A DNA stretch of 64,000 nt from Agrostemma githago. Its lineage: Eukaryota > Streptophyta > Magnoliopsida > Caryophyllales > Caryophyllaceae. Positions 21,357 to 33,445 of the stretch are shown in pieces (position 1 is the first letter of the stretch; the number at the start of each line of letters is the position of its first letter). The position numbers and the translations under genes were made by a program. Under the pieces are notes generated by a model that made no database searches, was not told the DNA's origin, and saw nothing but the letters and a program-made list of their open reading frames with translations. The stretch is from positions 44,857,811 to 44,921,810 of the forward strand of contig OY288239.1 in the NCBI GenBank assembly GCA_958450325.1, given 5' to 3'.

Positions 21357-23214
21357 TAACCCTAATAAAAATAGTAATTACAGAACAATTTAAGTATTAA
21401 TACCCAAAAATTATTATTAAACCTAAAATTGATATTTTCCAAAGACTTATATTTTTTTCCCAAAATGTCAAAATTCCAGAATTCATAAATTCAATAAAAC
21501 CGTCTTTTAAAACTCGTTTTCACAATTAACAATTTTTTTATTAAAATTATCGTTCCTAATATTTTATTAAAACAATAAAATCATAAAAAATACATTTTTC
21601 TAAAGAACTAACAGGAACATTTCTCTCCAAATTTAAAACAGAAACCAAAAATCAAAACTCAAAAAGACAAACATGGTTTTAACGCTAAACGGCGATTTAA
21701 ATTGATTAATTAATTCACCCACTTAACAATTCTGAAAAATTATGAACAAATTCAGAAAAATCTTTTTCATCAAAAAGGTTATCCACGCCAAATTTCAAAT
21801 TAAAATAAAATGTATGTATAAGAACTAAAAATCATTTTTTAATCATTTTTGTCCGAAAACGGTAATAATTCAATAATCGATACTTAAAATATCGAAAAAA
21901 TATAAAATTATCAAAAACATCATTTTTACATAATATATTTATATTTTACATGTTTAGGCCGAATATTACTATTTTACAAAACAATACAACAATTTAATCG
22001 TTAATCTCGTAAAAGCGATAAAAATACCGAAACATGCAAATTTTTACGACTTTAAAAATTTTCCGTATTACATGACATATATATTATCAAAAATAAAATT
22101 ATAATTATGTACATGCAATTACACAAATAAAATCATGCAATACCGAGTAACATCGTCGTTACCTCTAATCCAAATCTGAATTGATAATATATTTGTCTTC
22201 TGCGGGATCGTCTCGTAAGCCTACAAAATAATAAAATCCATGGTATGAAAATACCATGAGATGGCTGAAAAATCAAGAGAGAAAGTGATTGAAACAAGTT
22301 CAGTTAATACCTTTACGACGAAGATGAATAAAGGATTGAAACAAGCAAAAATAAGAGACGGAAGAGGGGTGCTTGACACGATTTTCTGGCCAAAAATGGC
22401 TGCTGAAAACTTCAGATCTCATGAACCAAAAAGAAATAAAAAGAGGAGGTATTTGCCTTGATTAAAATTGATGTAAATTGAATGAGAAAATGTGAAAGGA
22501 TTAAGCATTAATGGAGCTTTTATAATTGATGAAAACAAGGTACATGCATACTACACAACTTGACCAAAATGATGTATGTGGAGGTTGAAAGTTTTTGAAT
22601 GAATCATCACATTAATACTTAGTAAAAATATCTTGTGAAATAATTGTTCTTTTAAAAAGCATAAAAATAATAAGTTGTAAAAATATGTAGTAGTAGTAGT
22701 AGTAGAAGTAGTAGTGTGACATGGGGGTCACGGTACAAAATGGTGGGAAAAAGGGTCCCAAAATAATTGTAGGTTGATAAAAAGAAAGATCGTAAAATTA
22801 TTAAAGGTATTTCAAAGCAATCGAGTAAACCTCGTTAGAAAATAATTATTTACGAGATTTCATAATAAAATCATTGAAGGATAAATTTTCATAAATAAAA
22901 ATATATCTTGGCTGAAAATATTATATAAATATGTTTAGACATTTTTAGGAAAAGAAATAACTTAAATCCGAACTTAAAACGTTAATTCGTAGAGAATTAG
23001 GATTTCTCGCGGAAAAATAAATAGTTTGCGATGAAAATCAAATAAATAGATTTAAAAGAATTAACATCTTTTAAAATAAAAATAAATATTATTTGACTCG
23101 AAAATAAAAATAAACCTTGGAAAAATTATGAAACAAAATGCCGAAACGTGATAGAGTTATGACGAAATCATAACGGAAAAGATAAAATCGCTACGAAAAA
23201 TAGTGGGTGCTACA
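21357..23214 (-). repeat. LTR-like sequence starting TGTAGCACCC (minus), diverged copy
   Basis: Read on the minus strand from 23214, it aligns through at least 1.2 kb with the plus-strand sequence starting at 28911: TGTAGCACCC against TGTAACACCC, then CCGTTATGATTTCGTCATAACTCT, TTCATCGCAA, GTAGGCTTACGAGACGATCC..GAAGAC, TCAGATTTGGATTAGAGGTAAC and CGTTACTCGGTATTGCATGA-like blocks. It is AT-rich with no real ORF; the short frame at 22261-22461 is not supported by homology. The inner (left) border is unclear. Confidence 0.55.
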
Positions 23215-23302
23215 CTCTTCTATATACTATATACTCCTATATTCATTTCCCACCATTGCTAATTTATTATGACATCAACTACAAGTCTACCAGTAAAACT
23301 AA

Positions 23303-24409
23303 GGATAAATTACAAAACACGGATAAATTACAAAACACCACCATGAGTTTACCGTGTTTATAAAATACCACCATGAGTTTACTGTATTTTACAAAATATC
23401 ACCATGTATTTTGTTTTTTTTTAATACAAATTACCACCTATATTCCTCCGTATTTTTTCAAACTCCCACCGTATTTCATTTCCGATCTTCATTTAACTTA
23501 ATTCCTGACTTATTAAATGACTAAACTCTACAATGACAAAAATACCCTTTACAAATTTTCTTATTTTTCTTCTCCACAATGGCACATACCCAATTACAAT
23601 TAAAATACTAAACTAAATGTTTTGTACAAACAAAGTAATTAACCAAAATCGTACTTTGTACTCTGTAACATTCAGCACCATTATTATTCATCACTATCAT
23701 CATCTGGAGAGAGAGAGAGAGAGAGAGAGAGTTTAGAGGCGGTGAATAATTTACCGACGCTTAGCGGTGAGTTTGGAGAGGTCTTTACTGAGGTGGAAAA
23801 GAGCGGCGATAGTGGTGGAGTCGGAGGAGAAAGTGTGGGGAGTTTCAGAGGAGGGATGTAAGAGATGACGGCGGATATGAGTCCATTGTTGGAACAAGGA
23901 CGTAAGAAATGACAGACATTACCGACGGAGGGAGGTTAGCAAAGGGTGCACGCCGAAGATCCGCTGAAATTAGGGTTTAAGGAGGGAGATTCTAATCGGA
24001 CTCTTGATGCTCACCGGTGTTGACGTGGTATCGAACCTTCGATACGTGGTGGTGGTTCCTGATTGATTGACGAAAGATGGTTGATAAATTATTTTATTTT
24101 TTATTTTTTGTATTTTTTTGTCATCCTGATCGATGAATTGTTGGGGGTGGTTAACTGATTTGATGGTGATTGTGATTTGTGAGATGGTGCTGATGTTTGG
24201 GGGTGGAGGATGTGTTGGGGCATATTTGTCATTATAGAGTTTAGTCATTTACTAAGACGGAAATTAAGTCAAATGAAGATCGGAAATGAAATACGATGGG
24301 AGTTTGAAAAAATACAGAGGAATATGGTGATAATTTGTAAAAAAAACAAAATACATGGTGACATTTTGTAAAATATGGTAAACTCATGGTGGTAATTTGT
24401 AATTTATCC
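23303..24409. mobile_element. MULE-like TIR element with 9-bp target duplication (1107 bp)
   Basis: Long terminal inverted repeats of roughly 200 bp: the left starts GGATAAATTACAAAACAC, the right ends GTAATTTGTAATTTATCC, and the inner ends meet at TTAAATGACTAAACTCTA and its inverse. Directly flanking is a 9-bp repeat TAAAACTAA (23294-23302 and 24410-24418), typical of Mutator-like elements. The left terminus has a short internal duplication (CACGGATAAATTACAAAACAC). No transposase. The centre (about 23700-24060) is less AT-rich than the surroundings and may be captured host sequence. Confidence 0.85.
23700..24060 (-). other. Possible captured gene fragment inside the MULE-like element
   Basis: GC content rises here. 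The minus strand, from about 23916 to 23757, reads an open stretch including QQWTHIRRHLLHP and IAALFHLSKDLSKLTAKRR with a protein-like composition. Next to it on the plus strand is a (GA)n run at 23707-23731. I do not recognise the protein. Capture of gene fragments is common in Pack-MULEs, but that is only inference here. Confidence 0.35.
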
Positions 24410-24418
24410 TAAAACTAA

Positions 24419-26007
24419 TGAGACTTTAGTTTGTACTACTATGAACTTTTACGCACACAAAAGAAACATATTCGTAGTATAATAAGATAGTCATAGTCAG
24501 ACATTTCACTATACCCTCACTTGTACTCCGTATATTTTATGATGATTGCTTACAAGTACAACAGGTGTAGATCTCATGCAATTGCATAGTTTTCTAAGGA
24601 ATATATAAATAATAAAAAATTAAAGTAATTACTATTCTTTTTTTGGTGATAAACCTTGTATACTTTGTATTATGGTGTTAATATTAGGATACCAAACCTT
24701 AATAGTATAATACATGAATATATAGAAAATGAAAATGAAAATGACATTTTCAATTAATATAATTAATTGACTCTTTTAATCAAAATGAATAAAAAAATTA
24801 TATAAACTTGCAAATATTTTTTGTTATATTTTTCTATTTTTTATATATCATAAATATTTTCATTGATTTGAGTTTTATAATTATAAGAAAATTAATTGGT
24901 GGTTTGTTTATTTAATTAGTTGTTTCCATAATTAAAAAGTGGAATTAAAAAGAAAATAGAAGTAAAAAATATACGTGTTGAATCTGCGTGTTGTATTTAA
25001 TACCTTTTTATCGAGTATGATCATTTCAATCCGACTTAATTCATTTGGATTATTCCAAGCCGGTACGGAATACATCCTAATGACTCTTATCCTGATTCTC
25101 CTTGTTTCCTTCGTGTCATTAATATCACTTACCATATTGAAACATCGGGACTGATAGGCAGACATTTTTTTTGGTATAGTGTAAATTAAATTTAAATGAT
25201 ATATTAGACCCCGTGCAATAAGCTATTATAAAATGTATGCAATTGATATTTGAAATGTAGTTCTCCTATTAATATAGAAGATTGGAAGATCACATTTGGG
25301 ATCACATTTGATTCTTTTAGTTGACCTATTATAGAAATTATAAGTTGTACGTAACTACAAAGATTGACTCATTAGTATTATATTTGGAATTTATGGCATA
25401 ATTATATGGAAAATAATGTAGATTGATATATGACATAATTATATGGATTATAATTAATGTAGATTATGTAGAATTATGTCAAACGTATAAGTTAAGTACA
25501 TAATCATGTCAAATGTAGATTAATGTAGATTATATATGGAATTATATGGATTCTATAATTATGTTTGATCACGTTAAGTACATAATTAAGTAGACGAATG
25601 ATGGATTTGACCAACCGCCTTAACAACTAAATGATTCAACCAAGATAAGCTCAACCAATAGCCCATGCAAAGTAGGCGGGAAAGACTTGAGATGTGTTAT
25701 TCTGTTAGTGAAAAGGGGATGTAACATTGGTACGTACCGTAATATGTACACATGTAATTACGTAGTACTCCGCAAATACTAAGACCACTTCCAAGCAAAC
25801 AATTTGCCTGGGTCATGACCCAACAAAGTCATCCTAAACATTAATTAAAGAGGAAATTAGTATGACTTTTCTTTGAATGAGGTCAAGTGATGACCTTTCT
25901 TAAGGGAAGTCATGGCCTCTTTTAATCCTCCATAACCTTGAATTGTCATTTTATGTTTGGTTGGTGCAAACAAAGAGTACAATATGAAATAATGGGGACC
26001 ATGGGGT
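24419..26007. other. AT-rich intergenic DNA, nothing identified
   Basis: Contains short related AT-rich words (25400-25600, repeated TGTAGATTATATGGAATTATATGG-like phrases) and no ORF with recognisable features. The minus-strand frame at 24932-25165 reads PAWNNPNELSRIEMIIL but I cannot assign it. Confidence 0.4.
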
Positions 26008-26017
26008 GGTTGTCACC

Positions 26018-27152
26018 TAGGTTGCACGGACACTCCTCCAAACCAACGTGTCGTGTCGGACACACGTCGGACACACGACGATACGTAGGGATGTCAACGG
26101 ATCGGTTTCGGGTCGGGTGGAGCCTCACCCGAATCCATCACCCGAATCCGCATACTCCACCCGATCCATCCGTCACCCGATTAACCCACCACCGGATCCA
26201 ATCCATCCGTCATCCGCGGGTGATTCGGGTGGATCGGGTGCTTAGCGGATGAAAAATATTTTTTAAAAATACAATAACAAATATACAAATTATAAGATGC
26301 GTAAAGTTTTTTGGGATTTTTTGGTGGTCGGAAATTAAGACGGGGAAAGAAAATCTAAAATGGTGGCCGCCAAAGTGATTACGGAAAATATTTTCTTAGG
26401 GTTCTAACAAAAAAAAAGGATAATGAGTATAAAAATAGAGTGAAATTAATTATTTTTTTTATATATTCATATAATTTTTTTAAAAAATCTATAAACGGGT
26501 GAACGGATCGGGTGACGGGTAAAAAATCTCCACCCGAATCCGACCCGATCCATCACCCGATTCATCCGTCATCCGCTTAAAATCCATTTAGTTCGGGTTA
26601 TCTTCCATTAATTTTATTCGGGTGGATGGATTTTGAACGGGTTCAGGTGAAATTGACATCCCTAACGATACGTGTCGGACACCTGTAAAATCGTGTCCGG
26701 TTTTTTTAATTTATTCGGACACGTATCGGACACGGTTCGTCATATTTGGAGACGTGTCCGGCCCGTTTCGTAATATTTAGAGACTCGTCGGACATACCTA
26801 ATGTTATTTTATTGGGTTCCGGATTTAATAAATGATAATATTGTAGGTTTACGGTGGTTAATTAATGCTATAAACACTTATTATAACTAACTAATAATTA
26901 TATTATAGTGGTACAATTGTTTGAATTTTTAAGATTTGATTTTTAACTTCAAATTCATAAGACTTTAATTTTTGTTTTATTATTTTACGATAATTGTGAC
27001 AGTGTAAGTAACCAAACGTATATCTTAGGTATAAAAATCTTCAAAATCTCTTTGTTTAAATACGTATATTGATTTTTTTTTTCCTGCCGTGTCCGTGTCA
27101 TACAAAATTTGAAATGCCGTGTCACGTGTCCGTGTCCATATCGGTGCACCTA
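26018..27152. mobile_element. TIR element (MITE-like), host of a nested hAT MITE
   Basis: Left end TAGGTTGCACGGACAC and right end inverse TAGGTGCACC..GGACAC, flanked by the direct repeat GGTTGTCACC (26008-26017 and 27153-27162). Depending on where the termini are set, the duplication is 8-10 bp, so hAT or MULE type is possible. The interior repeats GTGTCGGACAC and CGTATCGGACAC words. Without the nested element it is about 550 bp and has no ORF. Confidence 0.7.
26086..26664. mobile_element. hAT-type MITE (579 bp)
   Basis: Begins TAGGGATGTCAA and ends TTGACATCCCTA, flanked by an exact 8-bp duplication ACGATACG (26078-26085 and 26665-26672). The subterminal regions hold many CACCCGATCC and inverse GGATCGGGTG words, so the element is largely self-complementary. 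No transposase. The ORFs at 25938-26252 are by-products of these repeats. Confidence 0.9.
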
Positions 27153-27162
27153 GGTTGTCACC

Positions 27163-27782
27163 CTCTCTCTCTCCCCTTTGTCAATATTTCCAACTTATTT
27201 TTTATTTGAACTAAATTCAAAAATATTTAAAATGTTCTTGTAAAAAAAACATTTAAACATTTAAAATATACTTTGAATAATCTCTTTGATATTTATGAGG
27301 CTACAAAATAAGCTCCATTTTAACATACTTTGAATATTTTTTGAGATAAAAATATTTTATAAACCTAACAATAATCCTGAAAAATATTTTTCTCTTGATT
27401 TTTAGTGTAATAATAAAACAAAAATAGATTAATTAATGGAGGTTCGAGGCTATTAATTTGGGTTGAGAGTTATTATTAAATAATGTTTCGTAACTCGATT
27501 TTTATTTAAAAAAAATTACTCATTTTAATTTAATACGAGTACCAAATTAACAAAATTATTGATCAGAGTTATAAAAAAATTATTGAGCTTACAGAATTAG
27601 AAATAATAAATCGCAAAAGTAAGAGAGGTTTTGGTGAGGTGGAGAATGTGGAAATGATTGGATATGTTGGAAAGTGATAAATAATTGGGTTGGTGACCTT
27701 CTGGATGAAAGAGTTTAAGTGGGTCAAAGTAAATAAGGTGAGATTAAGGGTAGAAATAGGTGGTAACCTAATCAATCAATCA
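27163..27782. other. AT-rich spacer, nothing identified
   Basis: No repeat family or gene recognised. Low-complexity T- and A-rich words throughout. The minus-strand frame at 27569-27775 is Leu/Ser/Phe-rich and shows no domain. Confidence 0.4.
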
Positions 27783-28675
27783 ATATATATATATATTAAT
27801 AAAGTATGAACTTTTCGAGCGATATGATTGGTCCAAATTTTTAATATATTTTTTAAGTTAAATGAATAATATAAAAATTTGTATATGAAAAAAAAAATCC
27901 TCCTTCACCTCAGACTCGATTTTTTTTGAATTTAAATAAAGAATATAGGAATTTGTATACGGAAAAAACAATCCTACCTCAAACTCTAAAAATTATCACT
28001 ATATAAATCGACGATTATTACCCCACAAGTTTTTAGATATTAATTGACAATAAGGGCAATAATTCGTTCTTAGATATTAAACAACAATATTTTGAATCTT
28101 AAAAAGTTCCTAAGATTACAAACTAATTATGATGATGTAATGAAATTCTATATAAATAAAAGTAATAATTCGTTATGAAAAATCTTTTGAGTCTTATAAC
28201 AACTCTAAAGTCTTAAGCTATAAATTGAAGAAAAAATTATCTCACATCGAGAAATTATAATAAGGTGATGAAATTCTATTATACAAAGAAAATGGATCAT
28301 CCGTCAACCAGAAATCTTTTAAGTCATAAAAAGAGTTCAAGTAAATTATCCTACATCGATAAATTATGCTGAGGTGATGAAATTCTATATCATAAATAAA
28401 AGAAATCATTCATCCTTACATATCATTATATCAACCAAAAAAATTCCTGGGGACTAACAAAACTTACATCATCAGTGTACTTATTATTATACTTCGTACA
28501 AGATACTTGAAAAGTCTTCTTAATTTTTTTTAATGTAATTAATTATTATAATTTATTACTAATAGCATGATTCAAGTATTTTATTTGTTTAAGAAAGTGA
28601 GATAATGTAAGAGATTTATATTTGACAATTTATATAAATTTTCTCAAAGTGTTGCACGATCTTACGTGTACTTAG
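27783..28675 (+). mobile_element. Helitron-like element or fragment, second copy
   Basis: The proposed 5' end ATATATATATATTAATAAAG is followed by CTTTTCGAGCGATATGATTG, shared with the minus-strand candidate near 21100. The interior (27990-28420) holds about three units of the same degenerate repeat in inverse orientation (ATCTCACATCGAGAAATTAT, AAGGTGATGAAATTCTAT). The 3' border is doubtful: GCACGATCTTACGTGTACTTAG at 28654-28675 only weakly resembles a Helitron terminus. Confidence 0.4.
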
Positions 28676-28910
28676 TTAATCATATGAGCAATATTTTAAT
28701 CCCCTATTAGATCAATTATTTATACATTTATTGTGTAAAAAATAAACCCATCTATTTATAATATCATGAAATTTAATTATTCATATCACCATATACACGC
28801 TATGTACAATATGTTTTTGAATTATGTATGTCAAATTGAGTCTTTTACTTTTCATTGATACGTAAATATTATTTGTCATTTTATTTATTAGTTATTACAT
28901 TGTAACACCC
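28676..28910. other. AT-rich spacer ending in ATTACAT
   Basis: No feature seen except the 7-bp direct repeat ATTACAT (28904-28910) that recurs immediately after the LTR-like sequence, at 31742-31748. Confidence 0.5.
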
Positions 28911-31741
28911 GCAATTTCCTGACTTTGTTATCTGTTCCGTTACGATTATATCGTAACTCTGTAATATTTCATCAATTACATTTTTCCCATTTCGAGGTCT
29001 CTTTCATTATCGAGCCTAAAATTATTTATTTTTGTAAAAGGACTTTAATTATTCTATTTTTATTCGAAAATCCATTTAATTCTTTTCATCGCAAGTATGT
29101 TTAATTATTTTTGAGAAATCATATTTTCTATGAACAATAGTTTTAAAATCGAGTTTGAACTATTTATTTTTCTAAAAATGCTCGATTATATTTAAAATTG
29201 GTTTCTAGCTCAAAAATATTTTATTTTCGAAAAATGGTTGTTTAATTATTTTACTACGCGATTTCATAAATAATTATTTTCTAATGCGTTTTTAATCCGA
29301 TTTCTTCATAAACGCTTATATTATTTTTATCCTATCTATTTTAAATATTATCCAAGTATTTATTTTAATCGGAAACTTATCCTATCGATTTGTTGCTTGT
29401 TCTTTCCATCTCAACCATCTCGTCTCCTAGTTGAGTTAAGAGTCATTGTAACTCAATTATTCCTATCTTTTAGCTTTCTAATTTCTCTTTATATTCTCTT
29501 CCATTCCAGTCTATTTTATTCACAACACAAGTCTTCTTTTCTCCTCTATGTTTTACGTTAAACTTCCTCCTTTTTGTTCGTCAATCCGATCCTAATTCGT
29601 CTCTAATTCTTTCCGATCTCGAGGGTAAATTAGTTACTCTTATTCGTTCTTCATCTCATTTTCTCCTTTCTATTCTCTTGCTTATAATGTGGTTTTAATA
29701 CCATATGTTTAATTATTTCGTAGGCTATCGTGCTACATCTGACGAAGACGATTATTTAATTGATTCAGATTTCGATTAAGGTAACATTGACACGTTACTC
29801 GGTATTACGTGATATTATTGTTGTAGTTGTATGTATAGAAATTAGATTTTTGTTAGACAATATATTTATGTCTTGATTTTAATAACAAAGACTTTAAAAT
29901 CGTAAATTTTCACATGTTTCGTTATTTTTAATCGTTTTTACGAGATTTACGAATAAATCGCTCTTTTATTATTAAAAAGTATTATAAGGCTGAGTCTAAA
30001 ACATACACATAATAATAATTTATCTAACAATTTTCGTGATTTTTTTATTTTTTTTAATAAAGTTACAGCATGTTTCAGAATCTGTTTGTGTTTTGTACGA
30101 ATTAACATTCTATTTTAAATACCTTATTTCCAAATAATTTGAAAAGAGACTACTATTTGTTTTAAGTCTACTTTATGTCTGTTTAATTTCGTAAACTAAT
30201 TCCAAGTAGTTTGGTCACAAAAAACTTTTATGAACAGGTGTCAAATTAAACCGCGATTCTGTCAGTTGTGATAAGATCTAAATTGAAACATATGTTAAAA
30301 TTTTTATTTAATCTTGTTAATTTACGTACATAAACTACGAAGAGTCTAGATAATGTTTCCAATTGGATTTTGATTAAAATCAATTTTTAAACGTGTTTTA
30401 TTAAATAAATACAATCGAGTGTCTAATTCTGACAGTTTTTAAATATACGAATAAAAACCCATGTTTTATTTAGAATTTGTATTTCCTCCAGAAATAAAAG
30501 TTCTATCTAAGTTTCTAAAGTTTTCAACCTCACTGATCTTACGTTGTTTTGATTTTTAATGATTTAATCACGAATTTTATGGTAAGACAGTGCAATTCTG
30601 AAAAATCGGTCAAATTGTTATTTAAATACTTTTAATTACTTAAACTTCAATCTTTTGATAAATAATTATGATTTTGATAAACTTCAATCTTTTAATCATG
30701 AATTAAACATTTATATAATAAATATAATGTTTACGTCTCGAGGCCTAATATTAATTATTTTATATAACTCCTATTTTGAACGATTTCTATTTATAATAAT
30801 ACCTACTTTTGAAAAGTTATTATTTTAAGAAAAATTATATTTTCATAAATTTTTCTCTTTTAAGAACAAATATATTCCTACTGAGTTTCGATAATGGCTT
30901 TGTTTTGGAGTTATGGAATAAGAGAAGTGTACGGGTAGAGTAATACAGCCTAGAGTATACGTTTTGCCATCAGCTATAAGGCTAGTGTATCCGAGCGGGA
31001 TGCATTGGTTGTTGAACTGGGCATGTTCTTGTCCATGAGTGTATGTTCATTTTGACCTTAAGCTCGTACCTCGCATGTAAGACGCCGTCGGATTGAACTG
31101 GGCACAATTGGTGTTCCAGGAGGGGTGTGCATATTTACTTAAGCTAGGACGACCTCGCATTGATAAGTCGCCGTCCTATTATGGTTGAGTTGCCTAGATT
31201 AGAGATCGAAGTTTGATTTGTTTGAACTAAGTTCTCGAAGCTAGTTTTTAGTATTCTCCTAGTGAAAGTCTATTCTGTTACACTGATTCATATCCATAAC
31301 GCCGTTATTACTATTGGTTGATACTGACTTGCAGGTTGACAATCATTTTGAATTATTTTACTATATCATTTTAAACGTTTTCCATTTTGAACTATTTTGA
31401 TATAATAGTAATTATGCTTTAATATCATGTAATATGGCTGGGAGAACGTCGTCGTTACTCCCCACTGAATTGTGGCTGTTATGTTTATAACATGACAGGT
31501 AATTTGCTGCTGGGTTTGGGTGTGAGCTAGCGAGTAGCATGGATCCTACTCTACTTCATTTACATTAATTTTTGGATTGTTAAACCCATTTGGAGAATTT
31601 TTATTTTTAGTCCTTTTGTAAAAAGTGGCCTTTGTATTGACTGACCGTTCTTTTTGTAAAATATAGAACATCAGTGTGTTTTAATCCTAAATCTACAGTG
31701 TTTCCGCCACTGTATTGCGTTAGAATTTATAGGGGATTACA
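28911..31741 (+). repeat. Solo-LTR-like sequence TGTAACACCC..GGGATTACA (2831 bp)
   Basis: Termini TGTAACACCC and GGGATTACA are imperfect inverted repeats, and both sides abut the direct repeat ATTACAT. Seven bases is longer than the usual 5 for LTR elements, so the exact border may be off. No ORF, primer site or purine tract. Its first 1.2 kb matches the minus-strand copy ending at 23214. GC content rises near 30900-31550, with a TACTCCCCACTGAATTGTGG motif. Probably a solo LTR of an unassigned large LTR retroelement. Confidence 0.55.
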
Positions 31742-31749
31742 ATTACATT

Positions 31750-31906
<157 letters not shown>

Positions 31907-31984
31907 GCAAAAATTACACATTACAGCCTTATAAAAATCAGTTTTTTTAATTACAGACTTATAAATTGTTAGGAAGAGGTTCAG

Positions 31985-32230
31985 TTTTTTGAACAGCGGG
32001 TGTGAACATCCAGATTACACCTCAGTTGTTCAGAATGCTTGGCATACTAAGGTTAATGGTTCTCCCATGTTTAGACTTTTCTCTAAACTGAAGATTGTGA
32101 AGAAGGTTCTAAAGGATTTTCATAAGAAACATTTTTCTAACATCTCCTCTAGAGTTCTTGAAGCTAAGGAGGAACTAATTGTTTGTCAAAAGCATCTGCA
32201 GGATAATCCTTTTTCCTTAACTCTTATTAG
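31985..32230 (+). pseudogene. L1-type LINE fragment (region between endonuclease and RT)
   Basis: The frame reads CEHPDYTSVVQNAWHTKVNG, MFRLFSKLKIVKKVLKDF and HFSNISSRVLEAKEEL, the pattern between endonuclease and RT in plant L1 ORF2 proteins (His-Pro, Trp, KLK and KxHFS positions). It is cut on the right by the LTR of element C at 32231; the expected 5-bp target duplication is ATTAG (32226-32230), but its partner is outside the window. The left border lies in degenerate AT-rich DNA. Confidence 0.75.
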
Positions 32231-32526
32231 TGTTGTGTGCCAAATTTGGACCGTTTTTCCTCCCATTTAGACCCGTTTTTCCTCCGTTTTGCGAGAATAG
32301 AGTGTGATTATCGCCGTATTTTGCGTAGTTCTCGCATTAGTGTCTCTCTTTTGCATTTTACGTGTTTTTGGTAGTTTTCTATCTATTTTGATAGGATTTT
32401 GACCGAAAACGAGTATGAGCTTTTACGAGCATGAGAGAGATACGGTCCAAGAGCAAAGCACACAACCGAAAGTTTTAGTAATCCAATTGATCGACGAAGA
32501 AAGAGACCGGAAAAGAGGAGAGACTC

Positions 32527-32737
32527 CACCGGGTGAAACTTCACCCGGTGAGTCATCACCGGGTGAAGTTTCGCCCGACGACATTTTCCACTCCCCGAAG
32601 ATTTTCATGGCAGCTACCACCGGGCGAAACGACCGAGCGAAATTTCGTCCACCGGGTGAAATTTCGCCCGATGGAGAAAGACGCCAAAAATGACGATTCG
32701 TGAAGAAAATCTCACCGGGTGAAATTTCACCCGGTGG
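32527..32737. repeat. GGGTGAAATTTCACCC palindrome cluster in C 5' LTR
   Basis: Six or so full or partial copies of a palindrome of about 20 bases, CCGGGYGAARTTTCRCCCGG, with either GGGTGAA or GGGCGAA arms. The cluster ends about 130 bp upstream of the TATA box. The 3' LTR copy (48931-49110) has lost about 35 bp of the cluster. Confidence 0.85.
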
Positions 32738-33286
32738 TGCCTATGTCGTCAACCGCAGGGTGAAGTTTTGCCCCATGAAGATGCAAAGGGTGAAGGTCTA
32801 GGCTTAATGAAGAAGGATTGGATTATGGGCCTTAAACTTGTGTGACCCATTAAGGAACTCTATATATACTTATCCTAGGGTTTTGAGACAGAGGAGGAAG
32901 TAGAATCTTAAATTGTGCCTCCTTAGCTTAGGGTAGGAGATCTCCATAGTAGTAGTAGTAGTTTGTAGTAAGTTTCTTAGAAAATTCTCTAAACAATTAG
33001 TAAATCTACTTAGTATTAGTGTAATTAGTAGACAAGTTTCCATCTTTGTTGAAGATTATTGAAGATTCAAGGGTTTTGTAAGGGTTTATGTGACAAAACT
33101 CTTGTATTATTTCTTGAAGATTTATATTGCTTATATTGAAGATTGAAGACTTATGCATGGATTTGTGACAAATTCTTGTATATTTCTCCCAAGATTCAAT
33201 CTTTATTATTAATCTTCAACTTCCACCTTAGATTTCTCCATAGTTGGTAAATTCTCTCCATTAGTTAGCTTATGTTTTTCTCTCCT

Positions 33287-33445
33287 TTCTTAGTTTCTCT
33301 CTTAGTATAATTGTTAGTGTAGTTTTCTTAGTTTCTCTCTTAGTGTAATTGTTAGTGTAGTTTTCTTAGTTTCTCTCTTAGTGTAATTGTTAGTGTAGTT
33401 TTCTTAGTTTCTCTCTTAGTATAATTGTTAGTGTAGTTTTTATGC
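33287..33445 (+). repeat. 39-bp tandem repeat, four copies, in C LTR
   Basis: Unit: CTTAGTTTCTCTCTTAGTGT followed by AATTGTTAGTGTAGTTTT. Copies differ at one or two positions. The same array, slightly more diverged, lies at 49675-49830 in the 3' LTR. It is downstream of the TATA box, so it would be in the transcript. Confidence 0.85.

Noticed and set aside
32415..32693. 92-codon frame in the LTR of C, with a similar 91-codon frame at 48820-49095 in the 3' LTR
   Set aside because: The PGETSPGE repeats come from the palindrome cluster, the frames end differently in the two copies, and LTR position makes a protein unlikely. Kept only as a note.
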